Positions 8,913 to 17,355 of a DNA stretch of 64,000 nt are shown here, in pieces. A program made the position numbers and the translations under genes. Position 1 is the stretch's first letter, and every line of letters starts with the position of its first letter. The notes below the pieces were generated by a model. The model was given only the letters and a program-made list of their open reading frames with translations, did not search any database and had not been told where the DNA came from. Source of the stretch: Flavobacterium denitrificans DSM 15936 (GTDB lineage: Bacteria; Bacteroidota; Bacteroidia; Flavobacteriales; Flavobacteriaceae); the NCBI RefSeq assembly GCF_000425445.1, contig NZ_AUDL01000004.1:496001-560000 (forward strand), in the 5' to 3' direction.

Positions 8913-10201
8913 TTCCAGCAATAGAAAAAAATTCTTTAGACGAAATTAAAGTTTTTCAAGAGCAAAAATTGACTGAACTTTTAACTTATATAATTGAGAA
9001 TTCTCCTTTTTACAAAAGACTTTTTGCCGGACAAAATATTGATATTTCAAAAGTAAAAACTTTAGAAGATTTACAATTTTTACCCGTTACTACAAAAGAA
9101 GATTTGCAACAATACAACGACGATTTTTTATGTGTTCCGCAACATAAAATTATCGATTATGCCTCAACTTCAGGAACCTTGGGCGATCCGGTAACTTTTG
9201 GTTTAACCGATTCTGACTTAGATCGATTAGCTTATAATGAAGCTATTTCTTTTGCCTGCGCCGGAATTGCAGAAGGCGATGTTGTGCAATTAATGACCAC
9301 AATTGATAGAAAATTTATGGCCGGATTGGCTTATTTTCTTGGTTTAAGAAAATTGAAAGTTGGCGTGATCCGAGTTGGTGCAGGAATTCCGGAAATGCAA
9401 TGGGATTCAATTTTAAAATACAATCCGAGTTATTTGATTACGGTTCCTTCTTTTCTTTTAAAATTAATTGAATACGCCGAAATTCACGGAATCGATTATA
9501 ATAATTCGAGCATAAAAGGCGCCATCTGCATTGGAGAATCTTTAAGAGAACAGGATTTTTCAATGAATATTTTATCGAAAAAAATTACCGATAAATGGAA
9601 TATCAAATTGTTTTCGACTTATGCTTCAACGGAAATGAGCACCGCTTTTACAGAATGTGAACATGGGAAAGGCGGTCATCATCATCCGGAATTGATTATT
9701 GTTGAAGTTTTGGATGAAGATAATATGCCGGTAAAAAATGGCGAAACTGGTGAACTTACTTTTACCACTTTAGGAATCGAGGCAATGCCTTTGCTTCGTT
9801 TTAAAACTGGAGATATTGTACAATTTCACGATGAACCGTGCGCCTGCGGGCGAAATACATTGCGCGTTGGACCGGTTGTTGGACGCAAAAAACAAATGAT
9901 AAAATACAAAGGAACAACACTTTATCCTCCAGCGATGAACGATGTTTTGAGCAGTTTTGATAATATCGAAAATCATTTAATCGAAATCTCAACAAATGAT
10001 TTAGGCACCGATGAAATCCTAATAAAAATTGCCGTAAAAAATCAAACTCCAGAATTTCTTCAGGAAATAAAAGATCATTTTAGAGCCAAATTAAGAGTAA
10101 CTCCAAAAATAGAATTCGCCTCAAAAGAAACTTTAAACCCTTTAGTTTTTAATCCAATGAGCCGAAAACCAATTCGGTTTTTTGACTATCGAAACATGTA
10201 G
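8909..10201 (+). CDS. Phenylacetate-CoA ligase-like adenylate-forming enzyme, flexirubin-type cluster
   Basis: 430 residues, the usual PaaK-like length. The P-loop STSGTLGDP lies near residues 86-94, an adenine-site region YASTEMSTAF near 236-245, and RFKTGDI plus a Cys-rich CACGRN segment near 308-325. These enzymes activate aryl or fatty acids as acyl-adenylates before transfer to CoA or ACP; here an aromatic starter for the polyene is plausible. It is the last gene of the + strand cluster and is followed by a long inverted repeat. Confidence 0.85.
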   Translation: MIPAIEKNSLDEIKVFQEQKLTELLTYIIENSPFYKRLFAGQNIDISKVKTLEDLQFLPVTTKEDLQQYNDDFLCVPQHKIIDYASTSGTLGDPVTFGLTDSDLDRLAYNEAISFACAGIAEGDVVQLMTTIDRKFMAGLAYFLGLRKLKVGVIRVGAGIPEMQWDSILKYNPSYLITVPSFLLKLIEYAEIHGIDYNNSSIKGAICIGESLREQDFSMNILSKKITDKWNIKLFSTYASTEMSTAFTECEHGKGGHHHPELIIVEVLDEDNMPVKNGETGELTFTTLGIEAMPLLRFKTGDIVQFHDEPCACGRNTLRVGPVVGRKKQMIKYKGTTLYPPAMNDVLSSFDNIENHLIEISTNDLGTDEILIKIAVKNQTPEFLQEIKDHFRAKLRVTPKIEFASKETLNPLVFNPMSRKPIRFFDYRNM

Positions 10202-10212
10202 TTTTTTTTCAC

Positions 10213-10289
10213 CATATAAGTATTATAAGTTCATTTAATTAAAGCGTTGTACTGCGCAATCTTTTAAATGAACTTATATCACTTATATG
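10213..10289. repeat. Long imperfect inverted repeat after the flexirubin-type operon
   Basis: The outer arms CATATAAGT (10213-10221) and ACTTATATG (10281-10289) are perfect. The inner arms (10225-10244 and 10261-10277) pair around ATAAGTTCATTTAA with a 3-base bulge, leaving a 16-base loop that holds GCG/CGC. No clear T-run follows, so it could be an operon-end hairpin or a dispersed palindromic element rather than a classical terminator. Confidence 0.6.
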
Positions 10290-10339
10290 CTTTATTTACA
10301 GCCCATTAAATGTTTTGCTGTGAATTGAACTAAATGTTG

Positions 10340-10347
10340 TAATTTTG
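10340..10347 (+). promoter_or_regulatory. -7 box TAATTTTG of dusB
   Basis: Matches the Bacteroidota consensus TAnnTTTG; a TTG at 10317-10319 lies 20 bases upstream as a possible -33 element. A TTG inside the box opens the dusB frame and would be mistaken for a start. Transcription should begin about 10353, only a few bases before the ATG at 10357, giving a nearly leaderless mRNA. Confidence 0.55.
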
Positions 10348-10356
10348 CAAAAAATT

Positions 10357-11355
10357 ATGAAGATGGTCAAGATTGGCAACATAGAATTACCCGAATTTCC
10401 TTTACTGCTTGCTCCGATGGAAGATGTGAGCGATCCCCCGTTTCGCAGATTATGCAAAACGCACGGTGCTGACATGATGTATTCTGAATTTATTTCGTCG
10501 GAAGGATTAATTCGTGATGCTATCAAAAGTCGAATGAAGCTGGATATTTTTGATTATGAACGTCCTGTTGGAATCCAGATTTTTGGTGGAGATGAAGAAG
10601 CGATGGAAATGTCGTCTAAAATTGTTTCAACTGTAAAACCAGATTTAGTGGATATCAATTTTGGATGTCCTGTAAAAAAAGTGGTTTGCCGTGGCGCCGG
10701 CGCGGGAGTTTTAAAAGATGTTGATTTGATGGTACGCTTGACACAAGCCGTTATCAAAGGAACTAATTTGCCAGTTACTGTAAAAACGCGTTTAGGCTGG
10801 GATGAAAACTCGATCAATATTGATGAAGTTGCTGAAAGGCTTCAGGATATTGGTGTTCAGGCTTTGACTATTCACGCCAGAACTCGTGCTCAAATGTACA
10901 AAGGCCATTCTGACTGGTCACACATTGCACGTGTAAAAAACAACCCAAGAATTACAATGCCTATTTTTGGAAACGGAGATATTGACAGTCCAGAAAAAGC
11001 ATTAAAATATAAAAATGAATACGGAATTGACGGAATCATGATTGGCCGTGCAGCGATTGGTTATCCGTGGATTTTTAACGAAATAAAGCATTATTTCAAA
11101 ACCGGAGAGCACTTACCTGCCCCAACGGTTGTTGATCGTGTTGAAGCCGCTAGAAATCATTTGCAATGGTCAATGGATTGGAAAGGCGAACGTTTGGGAA
11201 TTGTAGAAATGCGTCGCCATTATACGAACTATTTCAAAGGAATCCATTCGTTTAAAGAATTCAAGCAAAAATTAGTTACTACTGATGCCCCTGAAGATTT
11301 ATTCGCCATTATGAAAGAAATTGAACAGGTTTATGCGGGATATGAATTTGTTTAA
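10357..11355 (+). CDS. dusB: tRNA-dihydrouridine synthase B
   Basis: 332 residues from this ATG. FMN-dependent TIM-barrel enzyme that reduces uridines in the tRNA D-loop region. LLAPMEDVSDPPFRRL near the N-terminus and NFGCPVKKV with the catalytic Cys are diagnostic, as are HARTRAQMYKG and GIMIGRAAIGYPWIF. The frame extends upstream to a TTG at 10345, but that codon lies in the -7 promoter box, so ATG 10357 (or the ATG at 10363) is preferred. Convergent with the MATE gene and separated from it by a strong hairpin. Confidence 0.93.
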   Translation: MKMVKIGNIELPEFPLLLAPMEDVSDPPFRRLCKTHGADMMYSEFISSEGLIRDAIKSRMKLDIFDYERPVGIQIFGGDEEAMEMSSKIVSTVKPDLVDINFGCPVKKVVCRGAGAGVLKDVDLMVRLTQAVIKGTNLPVTVKTRLGWDENSINIDEVAERLQDIGVQALTIHARTRAQMYKGHSDWSHIARVKNNPRITMPIFGNGDIDSPEKALKYKNEYGIDGIMIGRAAIGYPWIFNEIKHYFKTGEHLPAPTVVDRVEAARNHLQWSMDWKGERLGIVEMRRHYTNYFKGIHSFKEFKQKLVTTDAPEDLFAIMKEIEQVYAGYEFV

Positions 11356-11363
11356 AAAGTAAA

Positions 11364-11395
11364 AAGAAAGGCCTTCAAAATTGAAGGCCTTTCTT
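11364..11395. terminator. Bidirectional terminator between dusB and the MATE gene
   Basis: Perfect 15-bp arms (AAGAAAGGCCTTCAA and its complement) around a 2-base AA spacer, followed by TATTTTTAA on the + strand; A-rich sequence upstream provides U-runs on the - strand. It sits between convergent genes and serves both. Confidence 0.85.
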
Positions 11396-11404
11396 ATTTT
11401 TAAA

Positions 11405-12832
11405 TTATACTTGAACACGTTTCCACCTTCCTCTTTTATAGAAAACGATTCCTGCTAAAGTAATCGCAGTTTCAGCAACGGGAATGGCAATAAAAACACC
11501 TGTTGGTCCCATATTGAAATGTTTGGCTAATACAAATGCCAGCGGAATTTGGAACAACCAAAACCCGAAAAAGTTAATTCCGGTTGGTGTCCAAGTATCT
11601 CCTGCTCCATTGAAAGTATTGATCAAAACCATTCCTATTCCGTAAAAAATAAATCCGATGCTCATTATTTGCAAAGCTTCAATCGCAATGGTTTTTACCT
11701 GTTGATCATTTGTGAAAAACGAAATAATATATTGTCCAAAAACTAAAGTGATAATCATAATTGAAGCCATAAAAATCACATTGTAACGCGCGGTTGTATA
11801 AACTGATTTTTCGGCACGTTCAATTTGCTTTGCTCCTAAATTTTGTCCGACCAAAGTCGCAGCGGCATTACTTAATCCCCAAGCAGGAAGTATAAAAAAC
11901 ATCATAATTCTAAGTGCGGTTTGATAACCTGCAGAACCGTGATCTCCACCTGTTGTCGCCACTAATTGCGCCAAGAAAATCCAACTGCAGGAGGCAATTA
12001 CAAATTGTAAAATTCCTGGAGCTGCAATTTTTACTAAAGCTTTTATCTGTGTAAAATCGGGAGCGAAGTAAGGAAGCTTAATTTTTAAAATTCCCTTTCC
12101 TGAAAACAAATGATACAATTGGTATAAAACGCCAATGCTTCTTCCAAAAGTTGTCGCCAAGGCTGCACCAACTAATCCGAAAGCAGGAATTGGTCCAAAA
12201 CCGTTAATTAAAATCGGGCATAAAATAATATTGCAAATGTTGGCGATCCAAAGACTTTTCATCGCGATTGCCGCATTTCCTGCTCCACGGAAAATTCCGT
12301 TTATCAAAAACAAAAGCATAATACACAAACTTGAACCAATCATAATTTGTGTAAATCGGAAACCATGTTCGGCTGATTCTATTGAAGAACCCATTAAAAT
12401 CAAAATATCTTTTGCATAAATAATTCCGAAAATACTTAGAACACTATTTACCGCAAATGCGATTATGATGGATTGCATTCCGGCTTTTGCTGCAGCGACA
12501 GGATCTTTTTCGCCAATTCTTCTGGCGACAACCGCGGTGGTGGCCATACTCATTCCAATTGCTAGCGAATAAATTACGGTTAATACAGATTCTGTTAAAC
12601 CAACCGTTTGAATTGCAAAACTGCTATGTTCTAAATGTCCAACGAAATATAAATCGACTAAAGCAAAAACCGATTCCATCATCATTTCCAAAACCATTGG
12701 AATAGCTAATAGAATTACAGCCTTTTTTATACTTCCCGAAGTATAATCAAATGATTCGTCGCCTTTTAAGGCTTGTTTTGTTGTAGTAAAAATTTTGGAA
12801 ATAAAACTTTCCTTTATAGATGTTTCTGTCAT
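11405..12832 (-). CDS. MATE-family efflux transporter
   Basis: 475 residues, the usual MATE length, with about 12 hydrophobic segments arranged as two homologous MatE halves. It carries out Na+- or H+-coupled export of drugs or metabolites across the inner membrane. Visible hallmarks are AIPMVLEMMMESVFALVD at the first TM and VGQNLGAKQIERAEKS after the seventh. It is a single gene facing dusB; an inverted repeat lies upstream at 12904-12932. Confidence 0.9.
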   Translation of the reverse strand: MTETSIKESFISKIFTTTKQALKGDESFDYTSGSIKKAVILLAIPMVLEMMMESVFALVDLYFVGHLEHSSFAIQTVGLTESVLTVIYSLAIGMSMATTAVVARRIGEKDPVAAAKAGMQSIIIAFAVNSVLSIFGIIYAKDILILMGSSIESAEHGFRFTQIMIGSSLCIMLLFLINGIFRGAGNAAIAMKSLWIANICNIILCPILINGFGPIPAFGLVGAALATTFGRSIGVLYQLYHLFSGKGILKIKLPYFAPDFTQIKALVKIAAPGILQFVIASCSWIFLAQLVATTGGDHGSAGYQTALRIMMFFILPAWGLSNAAATLVGQNLGAKQIERAEKSVYTTARYNVIFMASIMIITLVFGQYIISFFTNDQQVKTIAIEALQIMSIGFIFYGIGMVLINTFNGAGDTWTPTGINFFGFWLFQIPLAFVLAKHFNMGPTGVFIAIPVAETAITLAGIVFYKRGRWKRVQV

Positions 12833-12903
12833 GATATATTAGGATAAATGATAAAATTGTCCAGATCTATAAACCTGAACTAAAAAGTAAAAAACGTAAA
12901 GTA

Positions 12904-12932
12904 TCCTAATTATTCTAAAAAATAAATTAGGA
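12904..12932. other. Inverted repeat upstream of the MATE gene
   Basis: TCCTAATT (12904-12911) and AATTAGGA (12925-12932) form 8-bp arms with a 13-base AT-rich spacer, 72 bases before the MATE start and downstream of the LolC/E-like gene. It may be an operator for the pump or a weak terminator; no T-run decides this. The rest of 12833-13004 shows nothing else. Confidence 0.35.
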
Positions 12933-13004
12933 TTAGGCAGAAACTATCATATGCAGTAATTTTTTGAGACAATAAATATAGGAAATATTTTTCAGCCGGA
13001 AATC

Positions 13005-14204
13005 TTAATCCAACAGCTTTTTGCTTACGCGACTACAAGCAATTAAAGAAGCCAAGAAACCTAATGAAATAATGGTTCCTAAAACAATCAAGATATTTTC
13101 AATTGTAAAAACAACCGGAAATGCCAAAGTTGGCGTAATCATAATCAGCTCGTATTTTTGTTGGAGTAATACTAAAATAACACCCAAAATAAGTCCGATT
13201 ATGCCACCAAAAACACTTAACAAAGTTCCTTGAAGAAGAAATATTTTTCGCAGGTGGCTTATTTCTGTTCCAAGATTAAAAAGGGTTTTGAGGTTTCCTT
13301 TTTTCTCCAAAATCATCATAATCAAAGCACCAATCAAATTAAAAAGCGCTACAATAATCACCAATGTAAAAATCAGATAAACTGCAATATTTTCAGTGTT
13401 TAGCATTCTGTACAAAGATTCATTCAGCTGTGCTCTATTTTTGAGCGTAACTTTATTTTTGAAGATCTTTTCAAGCTGCGATCTGATGGCACTTTCATTT
13501 GCATCTTCTTTTAGATTAAATTCAAGTCCTGAAATCTGATTGGTTTTATATTCCAGTAATTCCTGCACCAAACCTAAATCGGCAAAAACATATTTGGAAT
13601 CTAGATCTTCACTGATTGAATAAATTCCAACTGGCAAAACATCTGTTTTTGTAAAAGCATCTTCAGGATTTTCAATTGCACCTTTTCCTGGTTTTGGAGC
13701 AAAAATCTGCAACGGATTTTCAAAATCCAAAACTCCTAAAGAAAAATCACGAGAAATTCCGTAACCAATTACAACTTGATATGTATCTGGTTTAAGCCAT
13801 TGCCCTGTGAAAAGCTTTTTTTTGATGTCATTGACTACGGGATAATTGCGGTCAACTCCTTTTAATACAGTAACTTTTTGTTTGTCTTTGAACAAAAACA
13901 AAACGCGTTCTTCGATGATTTTGGTGTATGAAACTACACCATCTATTTTTTTTATTTGACTTTCCTGATCCGGCGTAATCAAAAATGATTTTCCATAAGT
14001 ACTTGTCATTTTTAAATCGGGATCAATTTCGTTTGTAAACGACAAACTAAAGACTTTCAATCCGCTAAAAACAGATAAAACCACAAACAAAGCCATTGTA
14101 CCAGCAATAATTCCTAAGCTGGCAATACGGTTTATGATATTGATAGCATTGTTTTTACTTTTGCTAAAAATATAACGTTTGGCTATGTAAAGCGGGAAAT
14201 TCAA
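13005..14204 (-). CDS. FtsX-like permease of the LolC/LolE type
   Basis: 399 residues: one N-terminal TM (about 24-47), a periplasmic MacB-type domain (about 50-265) and three C-terminal TMs typical of FtsX/LolCE permeases. The N-terminus YIAKRYIFSKSKNNAINIIN is characteristic of LolC/E. It likely acts in release of lipoproteins from the inner membrane with an ATPase encoded elsewhere. It starts one base after the rbfA stop, so the two are one operon. Confidence 0.87.
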   Translation of the reverse strand: MNFPLYIAKRYIFSKSKNNAINIINRIASLGIIAGTMALFVVLSVFSGLKVFSLSFTNEIDPDLKMTSTYGKSFLITPDQESQIKKIDGVVSYTKIIEERVLFLFKDKQKVTVLKGVDRNYPVVNDIKKKLFTGQWLKPDTYQVVIGYGISRDFSLGVLDFENPLQIFAPKPGKGAIENPEDAFTKTDVLPVGIYSISEDLDSKYVFADLGLVQELLEYKTNQISGLEFNLKEDANESAIRSQLEKIFKNKVTLKNRAQLNESLYRMLNTENIAVYLIFTLVIIVALFNLIGALIMMILEKKGNLKTLFNLGTEISHLRKIFLLQGTLLSVFGGIIGLILGVILVLLQQKYELIMITPTLAFPVVFTIENILIVLGTIISLGFLASLIACSRVSKKLLD

Positions 14205-14205
14205 T

Positions 14206-14598
14206 TTATGATTTTCTTCTTTTTTCTAAAAGATCACGGTTTTCAATAGGGTTATCTTTGCCAGCTAAAGCATTGTCGATTTTTTCGATATAATCTAATG
14301 AATCGTCAATAAAAAACACCAAGTTTGGCACACGACGCAACTGCAGGCGCACGCGCTGTGACAAATCATGTTTGATTAAAGTTGTATTTGATTTTATCCC
14401 TTCTAAAGTTTCTTTTGCTTTCTCCTGAGGAAAAATGCTTAAATATACTGTTGCCACAGATAAATCTGTAGTTACACTAACTTTGGATACCGAAATTACT
14501 AAATTGGTAATTCCGTTTTTTCGCACTTCACCTTGCAAGATATCAACCAGATCTTTCTGGATAACGCCGCCTATTTTTTTCTGTCTATTTGTTTCCAT
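14206..14598 (-). CDS. rbfA: 30S ribosome-binding factor A
   Basis: 130 residues with the single KH-like fold of RbfA. The N-terminus METNRQKKIGGVIQKDL and the later RRVPNLVFFIDDSLDY are family-defining. It assists 16S rRNA 5'-end maturation and cold growth. The -7 box TATTTTTG ends only four bases before the ATG, so the mRNA is probably leaderless. Downstream gene is a LolC/E-like permease. Confidence 0.93.
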   Translation of the reverse strand: METNRQKKIGGVIQKDLVDILQGEVRKNGITNLVISVSKVSVTTDLSVATVYLSIFPQEKAKETLEGIKSNTTLIKHDLSQRVRLQLRRVPNLVFFIDDSLDYIEKIDNALAGKDNPIENRDLLEKRRKS

Positions 14599-14602
14599 AA
14601 TG

Positions 14603-14610
14603 CAAAAATA
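14603..14610 (-). promoter_or_regulatory. -7 box TATTTTTG of rbfA
   Basis: Consensus TAnnTTTG read on the - strand, four bases before the rbfA ATG. With initiation 5-7 bases downstream, transcription would begin at or beside the start codon. Confidence 0.55.
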
Positions 14611-14827
14611 CTATTTTTAAATTCAATAGGTTAATTTCAAATCAAGATATAGATTGATTTTTCAAATAGATGATAATTTCATTCTTATCTGATTCTGATT
14701 TCTTGATTTTTATTCGAAAAATAAATTAGCTTAACTTTCTTATTTTCAAATAGTAAACCTGATAAAAATCATATTTTTCATACTATTGTTTTTCGACCTT
14801 TGATGGAAACATTACAACCTATTTATC

Positions 14828-15247
14828 ATGAAAAAGAGAGAACCAATTAGTCACATTATGACAAAAGCCGTGGTGACTGCAAATGAAAAAGATGATTTAA
14901 AAACAGTAGTTGAAAAATTAAAGAAAAATACAATTCGTCACATTCCAATTGTTAAAGGAAAAGAAGTAGTAGGCATCATTAGTCGAACAGACGTCAACCG
15001 ATTAACTTTTGGTGCTTTGTTTGAGGGACAAGAAGGTGCAGATGAAGCTATTCTTGATATGCTGAATATTTCTCAGATTATGACTTCGAAGCCCAGAACG
15101 GTTCCGTCTGACATGATTATTAAAGATTTAGCTGAAATTTTCGCAAAAGAAGATTTCCATGCATTGCCAGTTGTTGACCATGACGAACTTAAGGGAATTG
15201 TCACAACTACTGATGTTATTAAATATCTTTTAGAACAATACGAATAA
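14828..15247 (+). CDS. CBS-domain pair protein
   Basis: 139 residues made of two CBS motifs: I-M-T-K-A-V at residue 10 with RHIPIVKGKEVVGIISRTDV, and I-M-T-S-K-P near 86 with HALPVVDHDELKGIVTTTDV. Such stand-alone pairs bind adenine nucleotides and act as energy or stress sensors. No effector domain is fused. Monocistronic, with its own terminator. Confidence 0.9.
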   Translation: MKKREPISHIMTKAVVTANEKDDLKTVVEKLKKNTIRHIPIVKGKEVVGIISRTDVNRLTFGALFEGQEGADEAILDMLNISQIMTSKPRTVPSDMIIKDLAEIFAKEDFHALPVVDHDELKGIVTTTDVIKYLLEQYE

Positions 15248-15261
15248 ACCTTAAGCTTAAT

Positions 15262-15291
15262 AAAAAAGGGAGCATTAGAGCTCCCTTTTTT
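15262..15291. terminator. Bidirectional terminator after the CBS gene and envC-like gene
   Basis: AAAAAAGGGAGC and GCTCCCTTTTTT form a 12-bp stem with loop ATTAGA. It gives an intrinsic terminator in either direction between two convergent genes. Confidence 0.88.
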
Positions 15292-15292
15292 A

Positions 15293-16546
15293 TTATCTGT
15301 TTTGTAACCATCCTTCCGGATTCATATTTGTTGTATTTTGAAGAATCAAAAACTTAATAGTTGTTTTTCCTGTATCGCCGCTGGTTCTTACTTTTCCAAT
15401 ACTTTGCTTCGTATTTACTTTATCACCTTTTGCAACTGATACTGAACTTAAATTTTGATACACTGTAAAGTAATCTCCGTGCTGAATCATAACTGCTCTG
15501 TTGATTGGTGATAAAACAATTACACTCGAAACTTCCCCTTCAAATACTGCGCGGGCTGTTGCGCCTTGTTCTGTCGTAATCTCAACTCCAGAATTATGAA
15601 CTGTAATTGACGGATGCAGTGGGTGTGGCTGATCTCCATAACCTAATGAAACAAATCCTTTTTCAACCGGCCAAGGCAATTTCCCACGGTTCGCTTTAAA
15701 ATCGGCAGCTAGTATTTTTCCTTCTGGCGTTAAAGCAATTTTAGAAGATGAAACTGGAGCCGTTGAAGATGTTGATCCCGGATTTTCTTTTGCTCTTTCA
15801 AGAGCTGCTTTTCTATTTGCTTCAGCAATTGCCTCACGAATCAAACGATCAATTTGTCTGTCAATTCTTTTTGCTTCCGCTTGTTTGTTTCTTGTGTCAG
15901 CAATAATTTTGTTTTTATCTTTTTTAAGCGAATTAACTAATTTTTGCTGTTCTTTCTTTTCTACTTCTAAACTTTGTTTTTCTTTTTGATTTTCAGCAAT
16001 AATTTTCTTTTTAACTTGTCTCTGCCCGTCTAATTTTGCGTTAAAATCAACTAATTGAGCCGTTTTAGATTGAATTTCTAAACCTTGATTTTTTCTGTAA
16101 TTCGTATATTGTTTTAAATATTGTGCTCTTTTATAAGCCTGCAAAAAGCTTTCAGATGACAAAATAAACATTGCACGGCTTTGCTCAGAACGGCTTTTGT
16201 ATGATTTCAAAATCATCTTTGCATAATCAGCTTTCAAAACTGTCAATTCTTTTTTCAGCTTATTAACCTGAACTTGGTTAATGTACATGTCATTACTCAA
16301 AATTCGCTCCTGCTTTGCAGTTGTATTTATAAGTTTCTCTTTCAGCTTAATTTTATTCGCCTGAATCATATAAACATTTACAGCCGATTTCTCTTGTTTC
16401 TTTACCGACTGAAGCATTTTTTCATTATCTCTAATTTCCTGCTGAATTTGCGCTTTACGCTGTTCAAGTTTTTCTTGCTGTGAATCCTGTGCCCACGTAA
16501 AAGTTGTGGCACAAATAAAAATAAGACTTAGGAGAAATTTATGCAT
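15293..16546 (-). CDS. EnvC-like murein hydrolase activator (coiled coil plus degenerate LytM)
   Basis: 417 residues from the ATG at 16546. A signal peptide ends near TTFTWAQ, then a long coiled coil (about 25-250) is followed by a C-terminal LytM/M23 fold (about 305-415). The zinc ligands of active LytM enzymes are absent: the first His is in HNSGV with no Asp, and the H-x-H strand reads KFLIL. As in E. coli EnvC, it should activate amidases rather than cut peptidoglycan. A TTG at 16567 extends the frame but lies in the -7 box TAAATTTG. It follows DUF4292 closely. Confidence 0.87.
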   Translation of the reverse strand: MHKFLLSLIFICATTFTWAQDSQQEKLEQRKAQIQQEIRDNEKMLQSVKKQEKSAVNVYMIQANKIKLKEKLINTTAKQERILSNDMYINQVQVNKLKKELTVLKADYAKMILKSYKSRSEQSRAMFILSSESFLQAYKRAQYLKQYTNYRKNQGLEIQSKTAQLVDFNAKLDGQRQVKKKIIAENQKEKQSLEVEKKEQQKLVNSLKKDKNKIIADTRNKQAEAKRIDRQIDRLIREAIAEANRKAALERAKENPGSTSSTAPVSSSKIALTPEGKILAADFKANRGKLPWPVEKGFVSLGYGDQPHPLHPSITVHNSGVEITTEQGATARAVFEGEVSSVIVLSPINRAVMIQHGDYFTVYQNLSSVSVAKGDKVNTKQSIGKVRTSGDTGKTTIKFLILQNTTNMNPEGWLQNR

Positions 16547-16564
16547 GTTTCTGTTTTCTTTTTG

Positions 16565-16572
16565 CAAATTTA
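16565..16572 (-). promoter_or_regulatory. -7 box TAAATTTG of the envC-like gene
   Basis: Consensus TAnnTTTG on the - strand, overlapping the stop codon of the DUF4292 gene and ending 18 bases before the envC-like ATG. It supports an extra internal promoter in the operon and rules out the TTG inside the box as a start. Confidence 0.45.
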
Positions 16573-17352
16573 CTTAATTATAACTTTTTTATACCCACTT
16601 GGAACACTATATGGGAAAGAAAGCTCTTCATTAAATGAAATATTATTATAGTTCAAATTAATATTGGTTTTGCCTTTTGGCTGTACCGCATTAATTTCAA
16701 TATTTGTTGGAAGCGTTCCTTGATTAAATGTTTTATTATCTGAATAAATAATTTCCAGATTTACGTTTTCAGCAGATTGTGAAATTTCTTCTTTCTGGAT
16801 CAAATATTTTTCTGAATCTAAATAAAATATCTTTTTTACTTTATCCTCTTTTTCATCTTCTAAACGAAATAGATTTTCTACAATTGTCTGTGTATATTTT
16901 CCTTTTCTTAAATCGTCAAGTGCTTCTCCAACCAATAAATTCTGAACTTTGCTATAATCCAATTCTGTTCCCAGCCATTTGCTCAAACTGGTAAAATCAC
17001 CTTCGTAATAGGTACCTTTTATTTTTTCGTAATAACTAACTGTTGTTGGCGTAATCAAAGCTTTTGCCATTGTGATTCCAAGAAAACGAACGCTTATTAA
17101 AATCTGTTTGTCTTTTTCGATTTTAATATCAGCAGTAACATTTTGACTTTGTTTTTCGTCCTCATACTTTGCGCTGGCTTTTATACTTAAAGTTGAAAAA
17201 TCTAACTTATTGTTATAATGTTTTTCAATTGCTTTTTTATCTTCTTTTGGCGCTTCTTCTGTCTTGACATTATTGTTTTGTACTGCTACGGCTTTTGATT
17301 TACATGAAATCACAAAAACAGAGAGCAATACAATTGCTATATATTTTTTCAT
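16570..17352 (-). CDS. DUF4292 lipoprotein
   Basis: 260 residues. Lipobox VISC-K places the lipidated Cys at 17; the rest is a beta-rich periplasmic domain of the DUF4292 family, which has a LolB/LolA-like overall look. Conserved position between a TPR protein and an EnvC-like protein suggests an envelope-assembly role, but no biochemical function is known. It starts 3 bases after the TPR gene stop. Confidence 0.82.
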   Translation of the reverse strand: MKKYIAIVLLSVFVISCKSKAVAVQNNNVKTEEAPKEDKKAIEKHYNNKLDFSTLSIKASAKYEDEKQSQNVTADIKIEKDKQILISVRFLGITMAKALITPTTVSYYEKIKGTYYEGDFTSLSKWLGTELDYSKVQNLLVGEALDDLRKGKYTQTIVENLFRLEDEKEDKVKKIFYLDSEKYLIQKEEISQSAENVNLEIIYSDNKTFNQGTLPTNIEINAVQPKGKTNINLNYNNISFNEELSFPYSVPSGYKKVIIK

Positions 17353-17355
17353 CTT

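Noticed and set aside
14599..14827. Possible small gene or riboswitch between rbfA and the CBS gene
   Set aside because: Only the rbfA -7 box is supported; the rest is AT-rich with no stable stem or start-plus-RBS combination.
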